Assembly (NCBI RefSeq): GCF_009827575.1
Contig: NZ_WTYR01000001.1
Location: 1,364,001-1,428,000, forward strand
Source of the DNA: Alteriqipengyuania halimionae
GTDB lineage: Bacteria; Pseudomonadota; Alphaproteobacteria; Sphingomonadales; Sphingomonadaceae
DNA: 64,000 bases
Direction: 5' to 3'
Part shown: in pieces, positions 28,222-37,051 of the stretch
How the letters are laid out: the number at the start of each line of letters is the position of its first letter
How positions within the stretch are numbered: the stretch's first letter is position 1
Notes under the pieces: generated by a model
The model's database searches: none
What the model was told of the DNA's origin: nothing
The model's input: the letters and a program-made list of their open reading frames with translations, nothing else
Translations under genes and position numbers: made by a program

Positions 28222-28416
28222 TTAATTAAAATTGCTGGTCTTTTCCGCTTTGAGCAACTGACCGCTAAGGTACTCTGCATCTTTCCGGACATAAAGATCA
28301 AATCTCAAACCTTGAGCATCGGCGATTGCCTGCATATCATGCAACTGCCGAGTAAAGCTTAGTGAGTTTACGTTCTTCACTTCGGAGAGAGTTCCGGCGA
28401 AAAAATCCACCCTTTT
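28222..28416 (-). pseudogene. C-terminal fragment of Tox-REase-7-like polymorphic toxin
   Basis: On the minus strand an open frame gives KRVDFFAGTLSEVKNV followed by NSLSFTRQLHD, AIADAQGLRFDLYVRKDA and LSGQLLKAEK before a TAA. The EVKNV-xSLSxTxQLxD and GLxFxLYVR-xxxxLSGxL pattern is characteristic of the restriction-endonuclease-fold toxin 7 tip. The N-terminal part of the nuclease and all of the delivery protein are missing: recognisable residues begin only a few bases after the stop of the upstream GMC gene (28424). It is therefore a truncated, probably inactive remnant, or a silent toxin tip. No start codon with a ribosome site is evident; a GTG at 28410 is possible. Confidence 0.6.
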
Positions 28417-28423
28417 ACCCCCC

Positions 28424-31400
28424 TCAATTGAACCGATCGAGCTGTTCCACGATCGTCGGTGCGACGTCGCGGGCGGCGTGGCGACCGATGAAGAGGTCCA
28501 TGTGCGCATAGCCGGGGATCACGATCTGGTCGTAGAGCGACGGATCGTTGTGCGACGCCAGCCAGGCGCGGGTGCGTTGGGCGCTTTCGGGGTAGAAGAT
28601 CTGATTGTTCGCGCCCGACAGGAACGTGATCGGCAGCGCGAGGCGCAGCGCGTTTTCCTCGCCCAGATAGGCCTCGTGCCCCTCGGCATCGACTGCCCGG
28701 CCTTCATGCATGATCGCCGATAGCTGATCGAACGGCTTGAGCGAGATGTCGCTGAACATGTCGGCGATCGCGACGTGGGTGTCGTGGCCCAGTTGCGCGT
28801 GATCGTAGCTCGGGCCGAAAATGCCGAACACGCGGCGGCAGGCCGGGTTCTTGCATTCCTGCCCCTCTGGCACCGGCAGGTTATAGGCGACCGCATCGAT
28901 CTCGTAATCGAGGTCGGTCCCCTTGGGCGCGAAGCCGATATGGCCGCCCAGTTGCGCAACCTGCCCCATCAGGCTGGCGGTGCCGATATCGGCCTTCAGA
29001 TAGTTCATCCAGTCGGTCACCGGATGGAGCGTGAGCTGCGAGCTGACGACCGAGCGGATGTTCGAGACATATCCTCCCGCAAGCGCCATCAGCAGGCTCA
29101 TCGAACCCACGCAATGTGCCATTGCCTGCACGTCGTGCGCGCCTGTCTTGCGCCGCACGAAATCGACTGCGGCGGGCCAATCGTGGCGGGCAATGTCGTC
29201 GATGGTGAAGGCTTGCGGCGGGTCGACCGGATTGCCGCTATCGGCGCTGGCGCGGTAATCGAACAGCCAGACGTCGTAATTGGCAGCGCACAGCTCTTCG
29301 ACGAGGTTTCGCGGCACCGTATCGGTGGCAAAGCTCGATGCCTTGACCGAGAAGCCCGGCGCCAGGATCACCGGCCCCTTCACCCCGCCGCGATAGCGGG
29401 TGAGACCCACATTCCAGCCGTCGCCGGTCCGGGTCACGTGCCGCTCGGGCTCGGGCGCATCGAGCGGGCGATGCGGCAGACTTTCCGCCTGCTTGCCGGG
29501 AAAATCGTTGAGAGTGGCGAGCATGCCGCCATAGGCCTGGAAGCTCGACAGGCCGAACAGGGCCGCGAACTTGGCGAGGAAATACTCGGCTATCGCGGTC
29601 TTTGCCGCGGGCACACGCTCGATCAGATGGCCCACGAGATTGTCCCGGCACGGCAGGTCGAAGCTTTTCGCCTGCCACATCAGATCGGTGAGGTTGAGAT
29701 CGAGCATGCCCTTGGCAAGCACAGGCCCGTTGCCGTCCGCGCCGTCGGTGATCGTGACGAACAGCGTGGTAAGATCGGTCCACGGATTGGAGCCCTTGCG
29801 TTGCTGCAAGGTCTTGAAGCCGTGGAAATGGACCGGGCCTGCACCTGCGCGGTCGAGCACCATGACATAGCTCATCAGCCAGCGTTCGGGATGATCGGGA
29901 TCGATCGTCAGCAGGTTGAAGCGCCCCTCGCGTACCGTCATCGGATGCGGTGAGACGAGATCGCAGGTGACCTCGCCGGTCAGCACGCCCTGGTGTTCGG
30001 GGCGCGAGACCAGCGCGTTGAGATCGTCGGTATGCACGGTCAGTTCGAACGCGCAGGCGGTCCCCTCGCTGGCACCCCAGGCACGGGCGGCAGCGAAGTC
30101 GTCGGAAATGCGCTCATGCGGGGCGCAGGGGTTGCCCAGCCCCTCGGCGCTGACGAAGCCGGACATGCGCTCGGTAAAGCCGAATTGCGGGCTCATCAGC
30201 TCGGGATGCTGGATCACGAGCTTCTTGACCGCGCGCTTGGCCTCGTCGAGCGCGCCTTGCGACGCGGCATGTTCGATTCCCGCCACCGCGTGGGCGATCT
30301 GCGCGAGAACGCTGGCATCGACCATGTGTTCGATACGCTGTTTGACCAGCTCGAAATGCTGCGGCTGCGGCTTCTCGGTTTCGGGCGTCGGAGCCTCCGC
30401 CTCGATCGCGGGCAGCGGGCCCTCTTCGTCGAGGCTCCAGTCGATCTCCCACCCCTCGCGCGCCGCCATCAGCTCGACCGCGCGTTCGGCCACCGCCGAG
30501 ATCGTCAGCAGCGGATTGACGCCGACCGGGCCGGACATCGCCGCGCCGTCGCACACATACAGCCCGCGATGGACGGCCTCGCCCTCGCCCGAGAAAACGC
30601 GGCAGGCGTGGTCGATCACGCCGTGCGACGCGTCGTCGCCCATTCCGCAGCCACCCACCGGATGGACGGTGACGAGCTTCTTGCCGATCGCATCGGTCCA
30701 TAGCGGGTTGGGGAAGAACTGCCCGGACATCGCGCCCGCGACCTGTTCGAGCACGGAGTTGTCCTGAACGATGGCCGGATCCACGCCGATCCTGGGCCAG
30801 TCGATCGCCAGCCGGTCGTTCTCGATCGCAAGCGTGCCGCGGCTATCCTCGACGCTCATGACGAGGAAGGTCTGCAGGCGCGACACCGGGCCCTTGTAAG
30901 CCCATTCGCCGATCGCGCCGGGATCGGACTGAAACGAGAGCCCCATGTCCTTTGCATCCATCAGGCGCGGCTTGATCTCGTCCATGCCGAAGCGCGCGAA
31001 ATTGCCGCCATTGGCTTCGCAGAAGAAGAAGGCCGGGCCGAGCAGCGGCGCGATGATCGAAGGCACCACGCCTTCCTCCACCACCAGCCCGCGCCCGACA
31101 TCGGCGGAATTGCGCATGTCGATGATGCCGGTGATGCAGGGCCCGGGTGCGCCCTCTTCGGGCACCTGGTCGCTGGGGCGGCCGATCGCGTTCAGCGGCT
31201 CGCTGGTGACGTTGCCGTCGTCGTCCTTCGATGGTTTCCAATAGCTGTCGTAGGAATAGCCGAGGACGTCGCCATTCCCGGAAAAGCCCCGACCCAAATG
31301 ATCGGAAAGCGAGAGCCCCTTCGCCTTCGAGCGCAGCAGGATCTCGGTCGAGCCGAGCGTTCCCGCCCCTAGAACAACATGTTGCGCCGAAATGCTGCGA

Positions 31401-32191
31401 CCACCTTCGAGGTGGACTTTCCAGCCCTCGCTCCCGGCATTATCCACGCGCTCGATCCATTCGACGCGCGCCTCGGTGAAGATCTGCGCGCCGTGGTTCG
31501 CGGCATCGGGCAGGTAATTCATCAGCACCGTGTTCTTCGCCCCGACATTGCAGCCGGAAACGCAGTTGCCGCAATCGTTGCAGGCCGGTTGCGGCACGCC
31601 GAAACGGTTGGTCTTGTCTTCGAAATTGACGTTGATCGGGGTGCGATACTGCGTCTGCTGGAGCTTCTCCGCAGCCTCGCGCAGCGCGGCGAGCTTGTTC
31701 GGCTCGGGCCGTTCGTCGGGATAGGGATTGACGCCCAGCATATCGCGTGCGCGGTCATAAAAAGGCGCGAGCAGCAACGGCTTGTCGCGGAACACCTGCG
31801 GCCAATGTTCGGCCTCGAACAGGCGCGGTTCGATCTCGAGCGAGACGTTGGCGTTGATCAGCGAGGTCCCGCCGAGCCCGCAACCGACCAGCGCCCACAT
31901 ATCCTCGTTGACGTGCATCTCGAACATCGCATGCGGATCGCCCAAGCGACCGCGCGCGGTGTTCGCCTGCATAGCGTCCTGTGCCTGGGCGAGCTTTTCG
32001 GGATATTCGCCGGGACGGATTTCGCGCCCGCGTTCGAGCATGCAGACCTCGCGGCCCGCCCGCGCCAGCCGCGATGCGGCGACGCCAGCGCCATAGCCCG
32101 ATCCGATCACCACGATCTCGTAGGAATCCTTCGCCCGGCCGATCGGCAGCGAGAGGCGTTCGGCGCGCGGGAACTGGGTGAGCGCGTTCAT
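28424..32191 (-). CDS. GMC oxidoreductase fused to alpha/beta hydrolase
   Basis: A 1255-residue fusion. N-terminal GMC flavoenzyme (about residues 1-560): FAD motif IVVIGSGYGAGVAASRLA, a four-cysteine cluster CNDCGNCVSGCNVGAK (CxxCxxCxxxC, a possible iron-sulfur site), VVLGAGTLGSTEILLRS, and active-site-type HPVGGCGMGDDASHG then GVNPLLTISAVAERA. A linker and a middle domain (about 600-880) follow. The C-terminal hydrolase starts around GPVILAPGFSVKASSF, with nucleophile motif MAHCVGSMSL, where cysteine replaces the usual serine as in PHA-synthase-like enzymes, and a late GYAHMDLFIG histidine. The ATG overlaps the stop of the upstream phosphoesterase (ATGA). Resembles cholesterol-oxidase-like fusions; substrate probably a lipid or sterol-like alcohol (inference). 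Confidence 0.88.
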   Translation of the reverse strand: MNALTQFPRAERLSLPIGRAKDSYEIVVIGSGYGAGVAASRLARAGREVCMLERGREIRPGEYPEKLAQAQDAMQANTARGRLGDPHAMFEMHVNEDMWALVGCGLGGTSLINANVSLEIEPRLFEAEHWPQVFRDKPLLLAPFYDRARDMLGVNPYPDERPEPNKLAALREAAEKLQQTQYRTPINVNFEDKTNRFGVPQPACNDCGNCVSGCNVGAKNTVLMNYLPDAANHGAQIFTEARVEWIERVDNAGSEGWKVHLEGGRSISAQHVVLGAGTLGSTEILLRSKAKGLSLSDHLGRGFSGNGDVLGYSYDSYWKPSKDDDGNVTSEPLNAIGRPSDQVPEEGAPGPCITGIIDMRNSADVGRGLVVEEGVVPSIIAPLLGPAFFFCEANGGNFARFGMDEIKPRLMDAKDMGLSFQSDPGAIGEWAYKGPVSRLQTFLVMSVEDSRGTLAIENDRLAIDWPRIGVDPAIVQDNSVLEQVAGAMSGQFFPNPLWTDAIGKKLVTVHPVGGCGMGDDASHGVIDHACRVFSGEGEAVHRGLYVCDGAAMSGPVGVNPLLTISAVAERAVELMAAREGWEIDWSLDEEGPLPAIEAEAPTPETEKPQPQHFELVKQRIEHMVDASVLAQIAHAVAGIEHAASQGALDEAKRAVKKLVIQHPELMSPQFGFTERMSGFVSAEGLGNPCAPHERISDDFAAARAWGASEGTACAFELTVHTDDLNALVSRPEHQGVLTGEVTCDLVSPHPMTVREGRFNLLTIDPDHPERWLMSYVMVLDRAGAGPVHFHGFKTLQQRKGSNPWTDLTTLFVTITDGADGNGPVLAKGMLDLNLTDLMWQAKSFDLPCRDNLVGHLIERVPAAKTAIAEYFLAKFAALFGLSSFQAYGGMLATLNDFPGKQAESLPHRPLDAPEPERHVTRTGDGWNVGLTRYRGGVKGPVILAPGFSVKASSFATDTVPRNLVEELCAANYDVWLFDYRASADSGNPVDPPQAFTIDDIARHDWPAAVDFVRRKTGAHDVQAMAHCVGSMSLLMALAGGYVSNIRSVVSSQLTLHPVTDWMNYLKADIGTASLMGQVAQLGGHIGFAPKGTDLDYEIDAVAYNLPVPEGQECKNPACRRVFGIFGPSYDHAQLGHDTHVAIADMFSDISLKPFDQLSAIMHEGRAVDAEGHEAYLGEENALRLALPITFLSGANNQIFYPESAQRTRAWLASHNDPSLYDQIVIPGYAHMDLFIGRHAARDVAPTIVEQLDRFN

Positions 32192-33654
32192 TGGACAGCC
32201 TCCCGGATGGCGCAGTGGTCGCGATCGCCGAACCGCTCCACCGTCTGCGCGCTGCCTTGCAGGATCCGCGCCTTGGTGGCGGCGGAGAACGCGTCCCAGG
32301 CCGGGCGGTGCGCCTCGACCTGCGATTGCAGCGCGGTGACCAGCGCCGCATCCTCGCGCGTGCGCATGCCGCAGCCGGCGGCGTGGACTTCGCGCATCCG
32401 CCCGCCGACGCAATCGTTGAACAGCCGCAGCGAAGCGACGCCCAATCGGTCGTCGACGAGCATCGCCGCGCCGCCTTGCGTCGCCATCAGCGTCGGCTGA
32501 TCGAGCACCCAGCCCCCGGTGTTGTAGACGCCGAGCGGCTTTGCAAACCCGTCCGCACCGATCTGGTCCTGAAACGGCTTGTGCGTGTGGCCGAAGATCA
32601 GCGAGCAATTGTCTGGCACGCGGCCGAGCTCGGCTTCTAGCTGTTTCGCCACCGGGCCGGACATGTACCAGCCCAGATCGTCGACTTCATCGCCCGAAAG
32701 GACATGGCGATAACCGTCACGCTGCGATTGCGCGGCGCGGCCGGCCGTCAAATCTACAATCCCGCGGATCGCCTGTTCGACGGTGACGCCGTATTTGATT
32801 TCGGTATCTCCGCGCACGCCCATCTTCGCGCCCAGATCGCCGCACACGCGCATCGCGAGCGCTTCGGCGAAGTCGTGGCTCGCGCCGGCATCGAGCATGG
32901 TCTCGTACAGCGTATCGGCGTCCGATCCCCATTCCCCGCACGAGCCCAGATTGGACCACAGGAAATCGACCCAGGCGCCGTTTTCGGCCTCGATCTGGGC
33001 GATCGTCTCGCCCTTGGGATCGGAGCCAGAGATCCACGCCCGCAGCCGCGACAGCGTGCGGTACATGGCATCGATGTAATGCCCGTGATGGAGCACCACC
33101 GCACGGCTCGCATCGTCGTTGGCGACGGCATAATTGGGATAGGCGATCCGCACCCGCGCGCCGTGCATATGCGCGCGCTTCGTCAGGATCGCTTCCATCA
33201 GTTCGCAGCGATAGTCCGGGCTACCGGTCGCGCGCGAGACATGGGGAATGTCGGAGGGAATGCCGTCCTCATTGGCCTGCGCGATCGCATCGACGAACGC
33301 GCGATCCTGCGCCATCCGCCACAAATGATGATCGTGATTGCCGGGAATGCAGAGAATGTCCGTATCGAAAACCTGCCGTGCGCCATCGGGCCACAGCGCA
33401 TCGACGAAATGGAGAAACGCGTGGCTGACCGTGCCGAAAGGCGTGAGGCCAAGATCGAGCGCATCGCCCATCAGCACCAGCCGCACCGGTGCGCCATCGG
33501 CCATCGGCGCCACGGTTTCGCGCAAGGCCTCGCCCAACCGGCACATCACATCGGACGGATCGCGCGCGACCTCATCACGATGGTCGACATGCGTCAGCAG
33601 GCTTTCCCTGGCTCCCAGATGCAAATCGGACAGAACGACATGAGTGACCGCCAT
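32188..33654 (-). CDS. Calcineurin-like metallophosphoesterase
   Basis: A 488-residue cytoplasmic protein with the full set of binuclear metal motifs: VLSDLHLGA near the N-terminus, VLMGDALDLG, CIPGNHDHHLW, VLHHGHYIDAM and IFGHTHKPFQ. The C-terminal ~100 residues, including RMREVHAAGCGMRTREDAAL, are not part of the core fold. It is translationally coupled to the GMC/hydrolase fusion, so it likely acts in the same pathway. Substrate unknown. Confidence 0.9.
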   Translation of the reverse strand: MAVTHVVLSDLHLGARESLLTHVDHRDEVARDPSDVMCRLGEALRETVAPMADGAPVRLVLMGDALDLGLTPFGTVSHAFLHFVDALWPDGARQVFDTDILCIPGNHDHHLWRMAQDRAFVDAIAQANEDGIPSDIPHVSRATGSPDYRCELMEAILTKRAHMHGARVRIAYPNYAVANDDASRAVVLHHGHYIDAMYRTLSRLRAWISGSDPKGETIAQIEAENGAWVDFLWSNLGSCGEWGSDADTLYETMLDAGASHDFAEALAMRVCGDLGAKMGVRGDTEIKYGVTVEQAIRGIVDLTAGRAAQSQRDGYRHVLSGDEVDDLGWYMSGPVAKQLEAELGRVPDNCSLIFGHTHKPFQDQIGADGFAKPLGVYNTGGWVLDQPTLMATQGGAAMLVDDRLGVASLRLFNDCVGGRMREVHAAGCGMRTREDAALVTALQSQVEAHRPAWDAFSAATKARILQGSAQTVERFGDRDHCAIREAVQ

Positions 33655-33755
33655 TGATACCCCCCAAAGGACCGACCCTCCGTCGGCAGGGGGATATCTA
33701 AACGGCTATTCGTAAGAACTGCGTTAACCACGCTCGTAAAGTTGGCCGGCCTTTT

Positions 33756-34676
33756 TTATGGTTCGATCGGGGTCAGCGTGTCGCCGCGCACATTCTGGCG
33801 CTCCATCTCGACCACCGTATGTTCGCCGCGCAGGACCACGAAATCGCGTTCGCCTTCCGCGTTGAAGCAGCGCATAACTTCGGATTTGGCGCCCGACCAG
33901 ACGACAAAGACATCCCCGCCCTCGCAGCTGTCGTTGACCGCCGCGGGGGTCGCTTCGGTCACCTTGCCCTTGCCCCAGGAAAAGCTCTGATAGATCGCAC
34001 GCGGGATTGATCCGGCCGCTACGACGAGGAACAGCGCCACCAGCCAGACGCTTCGCAGATTGCGGGCGAACCGCACGCCTTCGCGCCAGTGCGGGGCCGA
34101 TCCGCGCCGCCGCTTCACCAGCCATAACGAGAAGGCGACCGGGATCGCGATGATCGCCGTCCACGTGACCAGCCGCACGACGTAACTCCACAGTCCGAGC
34201 GGACCGTTGGCATCGACCGGGCCGAGGCCCGCGCGGACGAAATTCTCGAACGCACCGGCGTCGCCCTGCAAGGCGAACGATCCCGCAAGCCACGATCGCG
34301 CCGCCAGCAGCAGGGCCGTCAACAACGCGACCACCGCCATCCGCCGCCACCAGCGCGTCCAGCCGCACAACTCGCAGATTGCCCAGGCTGCAGCGAGGAT
34401 GCCGCCCAGAAGGATCAAATGCGCTGGCAGCGCCAGCCAGAAGCTGAGCCGCAGGAACTGGTCGAGCGTGGTCGCAAGGATCGAAAAGCCGCCGAGCAGG
34501 ATGTCTTCGGAGCTCGCGACAAGGAAGAACGGAATGTCGAGCGCGGCAAACAACCGGTACTGGATATAGGCCGAGGCAAACAGCAGCAGCGCGGCGACGA
34601 TCGAGAAAACCTCGATGAAAAGCTTGAAGAAGCTCGTCCCCGGCTTTGCCTCGGTATTCGCGGTCGCTTCCGCCAT
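33756..34676 (-). CDS. Multi-pass membrane protein of unknown function
   Basis: A 306-residue protein, start at the ATG 34676. Hydrophobic segments lie near residues 18-38 (FIEVFSIVAALLLFASAYI), 70-95, 105-130, 155-185 (YVVRLVTWTAIIAIPVAFSLW) and 205-225 (LRSVWLVALFLVVAAGSI). The C-terminal ~80 residues are a soluble tail with two cysteines (DSCEGGDVFVVWSG and MRCFNAEG). No domain recognised. It is divergent from the protease operon that begins at 34821, with 144 bases between the starts. Confidence 0.75.
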   Translation of the reverse strand: MAEATANTEAKPGTSFFKLFIEVFSIVAALLLFASAYIQYRLFAALDIPFFLVASSEDILLGGFSILATTLDQFLRLSFWLALPAHLILLGGILAAAWAICELCGWTRWWRRMAVVALLTALLLAARSWLAGSFALQGDAGAFENFVRAGLGPVDANGPLGLWSYVVRLVTWTAIIAIPVAFSLWLVKRRRGSAPHWREGVRFARNLRSVWLVALFLVVAAGSIPRAIYQSFSWGKGKVTEATPAAVNDSCEGGDVFVVWSGAKSEVMRCFNAEGERDFVVLRGEHTVVEMERQNVRGDTLTPIEP

Positions 34677-34820
34677 TCTTGCCCCGTTCAAATTCCCTTG
34701 GGGCGGTTCTACGCAAAGCGTCGTGCGGTGCAAGTCGCGCCAATCCTGACAGAATTTGTACATCGACCGGGGCGGCGCGCCGGGTCACAAGGGGCTCAAG
34801 AAGAAACGAGGGCTCAATTC

Positions 34821-36188
34821 ATGAAATTCAACTGCTTGCACGGGGGTCTTGCCATGCTCCTTACGATTGCCGCACCGATGCCTGCCAGCGCCGCCGCCGC
34901 GATGGACGAGGCAGAAGAAGCACGCGAACCCACTCCGATCGAGATCGCCATGCGTTCCGTCGTCACCATTTCCTACGGCGCGGAGGAAGACGATCCCGAC
35001 GGCAGCGGTTTCGTCGCGCATTCGTCGGGCATCATCGTCACCAACACCCATGTCGTACCGCGCGCCAAGGGCGATGCAGTGCGTGTCACCTTTCGCGAAG
35101 GCATGGTCTATGACGGCACCGTGATCGGTCGCGATCCGCGCACCGACCTCGCGGTGATCCGGATCGAGCCCGAGGCGGCGCTGGTGCCGCTCAAGCTCGC
35201 CCCGACATCGAAGGCTGGCCTCGGCACGAAGGTGTTCGCGCTGGGCAACCCGATGGGCAAGCGCTTTTCGGTCACCTCGGGGATCGTCGGCGGATACGAC
35301 CGCGCCTACGATGCAGTGTGGCCGGTGCCGTTCCTGCAACACGATGCCGCGCTCAATCCCGGCAATAGCGGGGGCCCGCTGATCGACGAACGGGGCCGCG
35401 TGCTGGGCGTCAACACCGCCACCCCGCCCGAAACGCTGTTCGATATGGGGATCGGCCTGGCCATCCCGGTAGAACTCGTCGCGAAGCTGGTGCCGGAGTT
35501 GGTGGCCCAAGGCACGATCCGGCGCGGCGCGCTGGGCGTAAAGGTGTCGAGCGCGGACTCGCAGATCGCGGCGGCGCTGGGAGCCGGCGATCGCAAAGGT
35601 CTGCTAATCGACGAAGTGCTTCCCGACGGAGCGGCAGCAAAAGCCGGTCTCGAACCGGGCGATGTGATCCTGGAACTGGACGACCAGCCGTTGCTGCTGG
35701 CCCGCGACCTCTCGCTCGCCCTGCTCGATTCGCGACCGGGAGAAACCCGCACCCTCACCGTCTTCCGCGACGGGCGCGAGGTGACGCAGGAAATCACGCT
35801 CGGGCTCGACGACCCCACCACGGGCGAAGTGGGTCGGGTGGCCACGCTCTCGCTCTATCCGACTGAAGATTCAGGCAAAGACCGCGCATTCGGGCTGCGT
35901 TTCGACAAGCGGGACGGCGCGATCGTGGTGGCCTCGGTCGAGGAAGGATCCACCGCCCAACTCTACGGCCTTTACGAAGGGGATAGAATTCTGGCAATCA
36001 ACGGAAAACCTGCAGGGGAAGTCGGCTCGTTCACAGCCGAAGTGGGGGGAATGATGGGAGACGTCGTGGTATTGCGCGTGCAGCGCGAGGGTATGGGCAC
36101 ATTCCATGTCGCCCTGCCGCTCAGCGCGAGCGCTGCCGAGAGCCGCCGCCCCGGAGATCAGAAGCGCTTTCCGCAGGGCCCGCTATGA
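34821..36188 (+). CDS. HtrA-type S1C serine protease with PDZ domains
   Basis: Exported trypsin-like protease, 455 residues, with a signal peptide ending near MPASAAAA. The catalytic triad is readable: H77 in NTHVV, D109 in DPRTDLAVI, S183 in NPGNSGGPL. One PDZ domain spans about residues 235-325 (LGVKVSSAD... LEPGDVILELDDQP) and a second about 350-440 (GLRFDKRDGAIVVASVEEGS... DRILAINGKPAG). Members of the family do periplasmic quality control and regulated proteolysis. Its stop overlaps the response regulator start (ATGA), placing it in an operon with a two-component system. Confidence 0.92.
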   Translation: MKFNCLHGGLAMLLTIAAPMPASAAAAMDEAEEAREPTPIEIAMRSVVTISYGAEEDDPDGSGFVAHSSGIIVTNTHVVPRAKGDAVRVTFREGMVYDGTVIGRDPRTDLAVIRIEPEAALVPLKLAPTSKAGLGTKVFALGNPMGKRFSVTSGIVGGYDRAYDAVWPVPFLQHDAALNPGNSGGPLIDERGRVLGVNTATPPETLFDMGIGLAIPVELVAKLVPELVAQGTIRRGALGVKVSSADSQIAAALGAGDRKGLLIDEVLPDGAAAKAGLEPGDVILELDDQPLLLARDLSLALLDSRPGETRTLTVFRDGREVTQEITLGLDDPTTGEVGRVATLSLYPTEDSGKDRAFGLRFDKRDGAIVVASVEEGSTAQLYGLYEGDRILAINGKPAGEVGSFTAEVGGMMGDVVVLRVQREGMGTFHVALPLSASAAESRRPGDQKRFPQGPL

Positions 36189-37051
36189 GCAGCGCCCCGA
36201 AAAACGCCGCCGCCATGAAGGCAGCCACGCTCGATCGCGAAGTCGCCCTGCGCACCGGCAAACTGTTCGAAGGCGCCCGTGCACTCGTGCTCGAGGACGA
36301 GATCGGCGAGGAAATCCGCCAGACGCTGCACAGCGCCGGCTTCGCCCAAGTCGATCTGGTCATCACCGGAGAGGACGCGGTCGAGAAGCTGGCGGCGAAC
36401 GCCTACGACGTGGTGGTGCTCGACCGCATCAATCCGGGTATGGAAGGGCTCGAAGTGCTCGACCGGATCCGCGACGGCACCGACCTCCGGACTCTGCCCG
36501 ATACCCCCGTGCTGGTCTATTCGCTGCTCGGCGGGGAGGACCAGCGCATTCACGGCCTGCTGGCACGTGGGGCCGACGATTACATTCCCAAGCCCGCCAG
36601 CGCCGAGGAACTGGTTGCCCGCGTCGCCGCCCAATTGCGCGGGCGCGTAAAGCCGAAACCCAGGGATGAATGGTCGATCGCGCCGATCGCGATCGACGAG
36701 CAGGCGCGTGTGGTCAGCATCCATGGCGAGCCGATCAACCTCACCACGCGCGAAACCGACCTTTTGATCGAGCTTTATCGCGAGCAGGGCAATCCGCTCA
36801 GCCAGTCGATGCTGTGGGACCGCTGCTGGATCGGCAAGGGCTGGAGCCACATGCCCGAGGAATTCGCCAACACGGTCGACCAGGCGATCAAGCGCTTGCG
36901 GCGCAGCCTGAAGAAGCAATGCACTGCGATCCCCGACGCCTATCACCCGCTGGTGATGAATATCTGGGCACAGGGCTTCGCCTTGCGCAATCTCGCCAGC
37001 ATGCCCGACGATGCAGCGGCAGACTTGGATGGCGATGGCGCGAAGACGTGA
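36185..37051 (+). CDS. OmpR-type response regulator
   Basis: A 288-residue regulator. Receiver domain about residues 30-150: acidic pair in LVLEDEIGEE, phosphoacceptor D80 in VVLDRINPGMEG, the switch serine in LVYSLLGG, and K136 in DDYIPKPAS. C-terminal winged helix about 175-270 (VSIHGEPINLTTRETDLLIEL and VDQAIKRLRRSLKK). A 30-residue N-terminal extension precedes the receiver. Sandwiched by overlapping genes between an HtrA-type protease and its cognate kinase, it most likely controls this operon and downstream protease genes (inference). Confidence 0.93.
   Translation: MSSAPKNAAAMKAATLDREVALRTGKLFEGARALVLEDEIGEEIRQTLHSAGFAQVDLVITGEDAVEKLAANAYDVVVLDRINPGMEGLEVLDRIRDGTDLRTLPDTPVLVYSLLGGEDQRIHGLLARGADDYIPKPASAEELVARVAAQLRGRVKPKPRDEWSIAPIAIDEQARVVSIHGEPINLTTRETDLLIELYREQGNPLSQSMLWDRCWIGKGWSHMPEEFANTVDQAIKRLRRSLKKQCTAIPDAYHPLVMNIWAQGFALRNLASMPDDAAADLDGDGAKT

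Noticed and set aside
25950-28430. Integration of the islet at tRNA-Phe with an att repeat
   Set aside because: I searched the islet's far end for a copy of the tRNA 3' segment and saw none; no integrase gene is present.
33735-33765. GGCCGGCC followed by TTTTTT as a plus-strand terminator
   Set aside because: No plus-strand gene ends there, and the palindrome has no loop; probably coincidental at the 3' side of a minus-strand gene.
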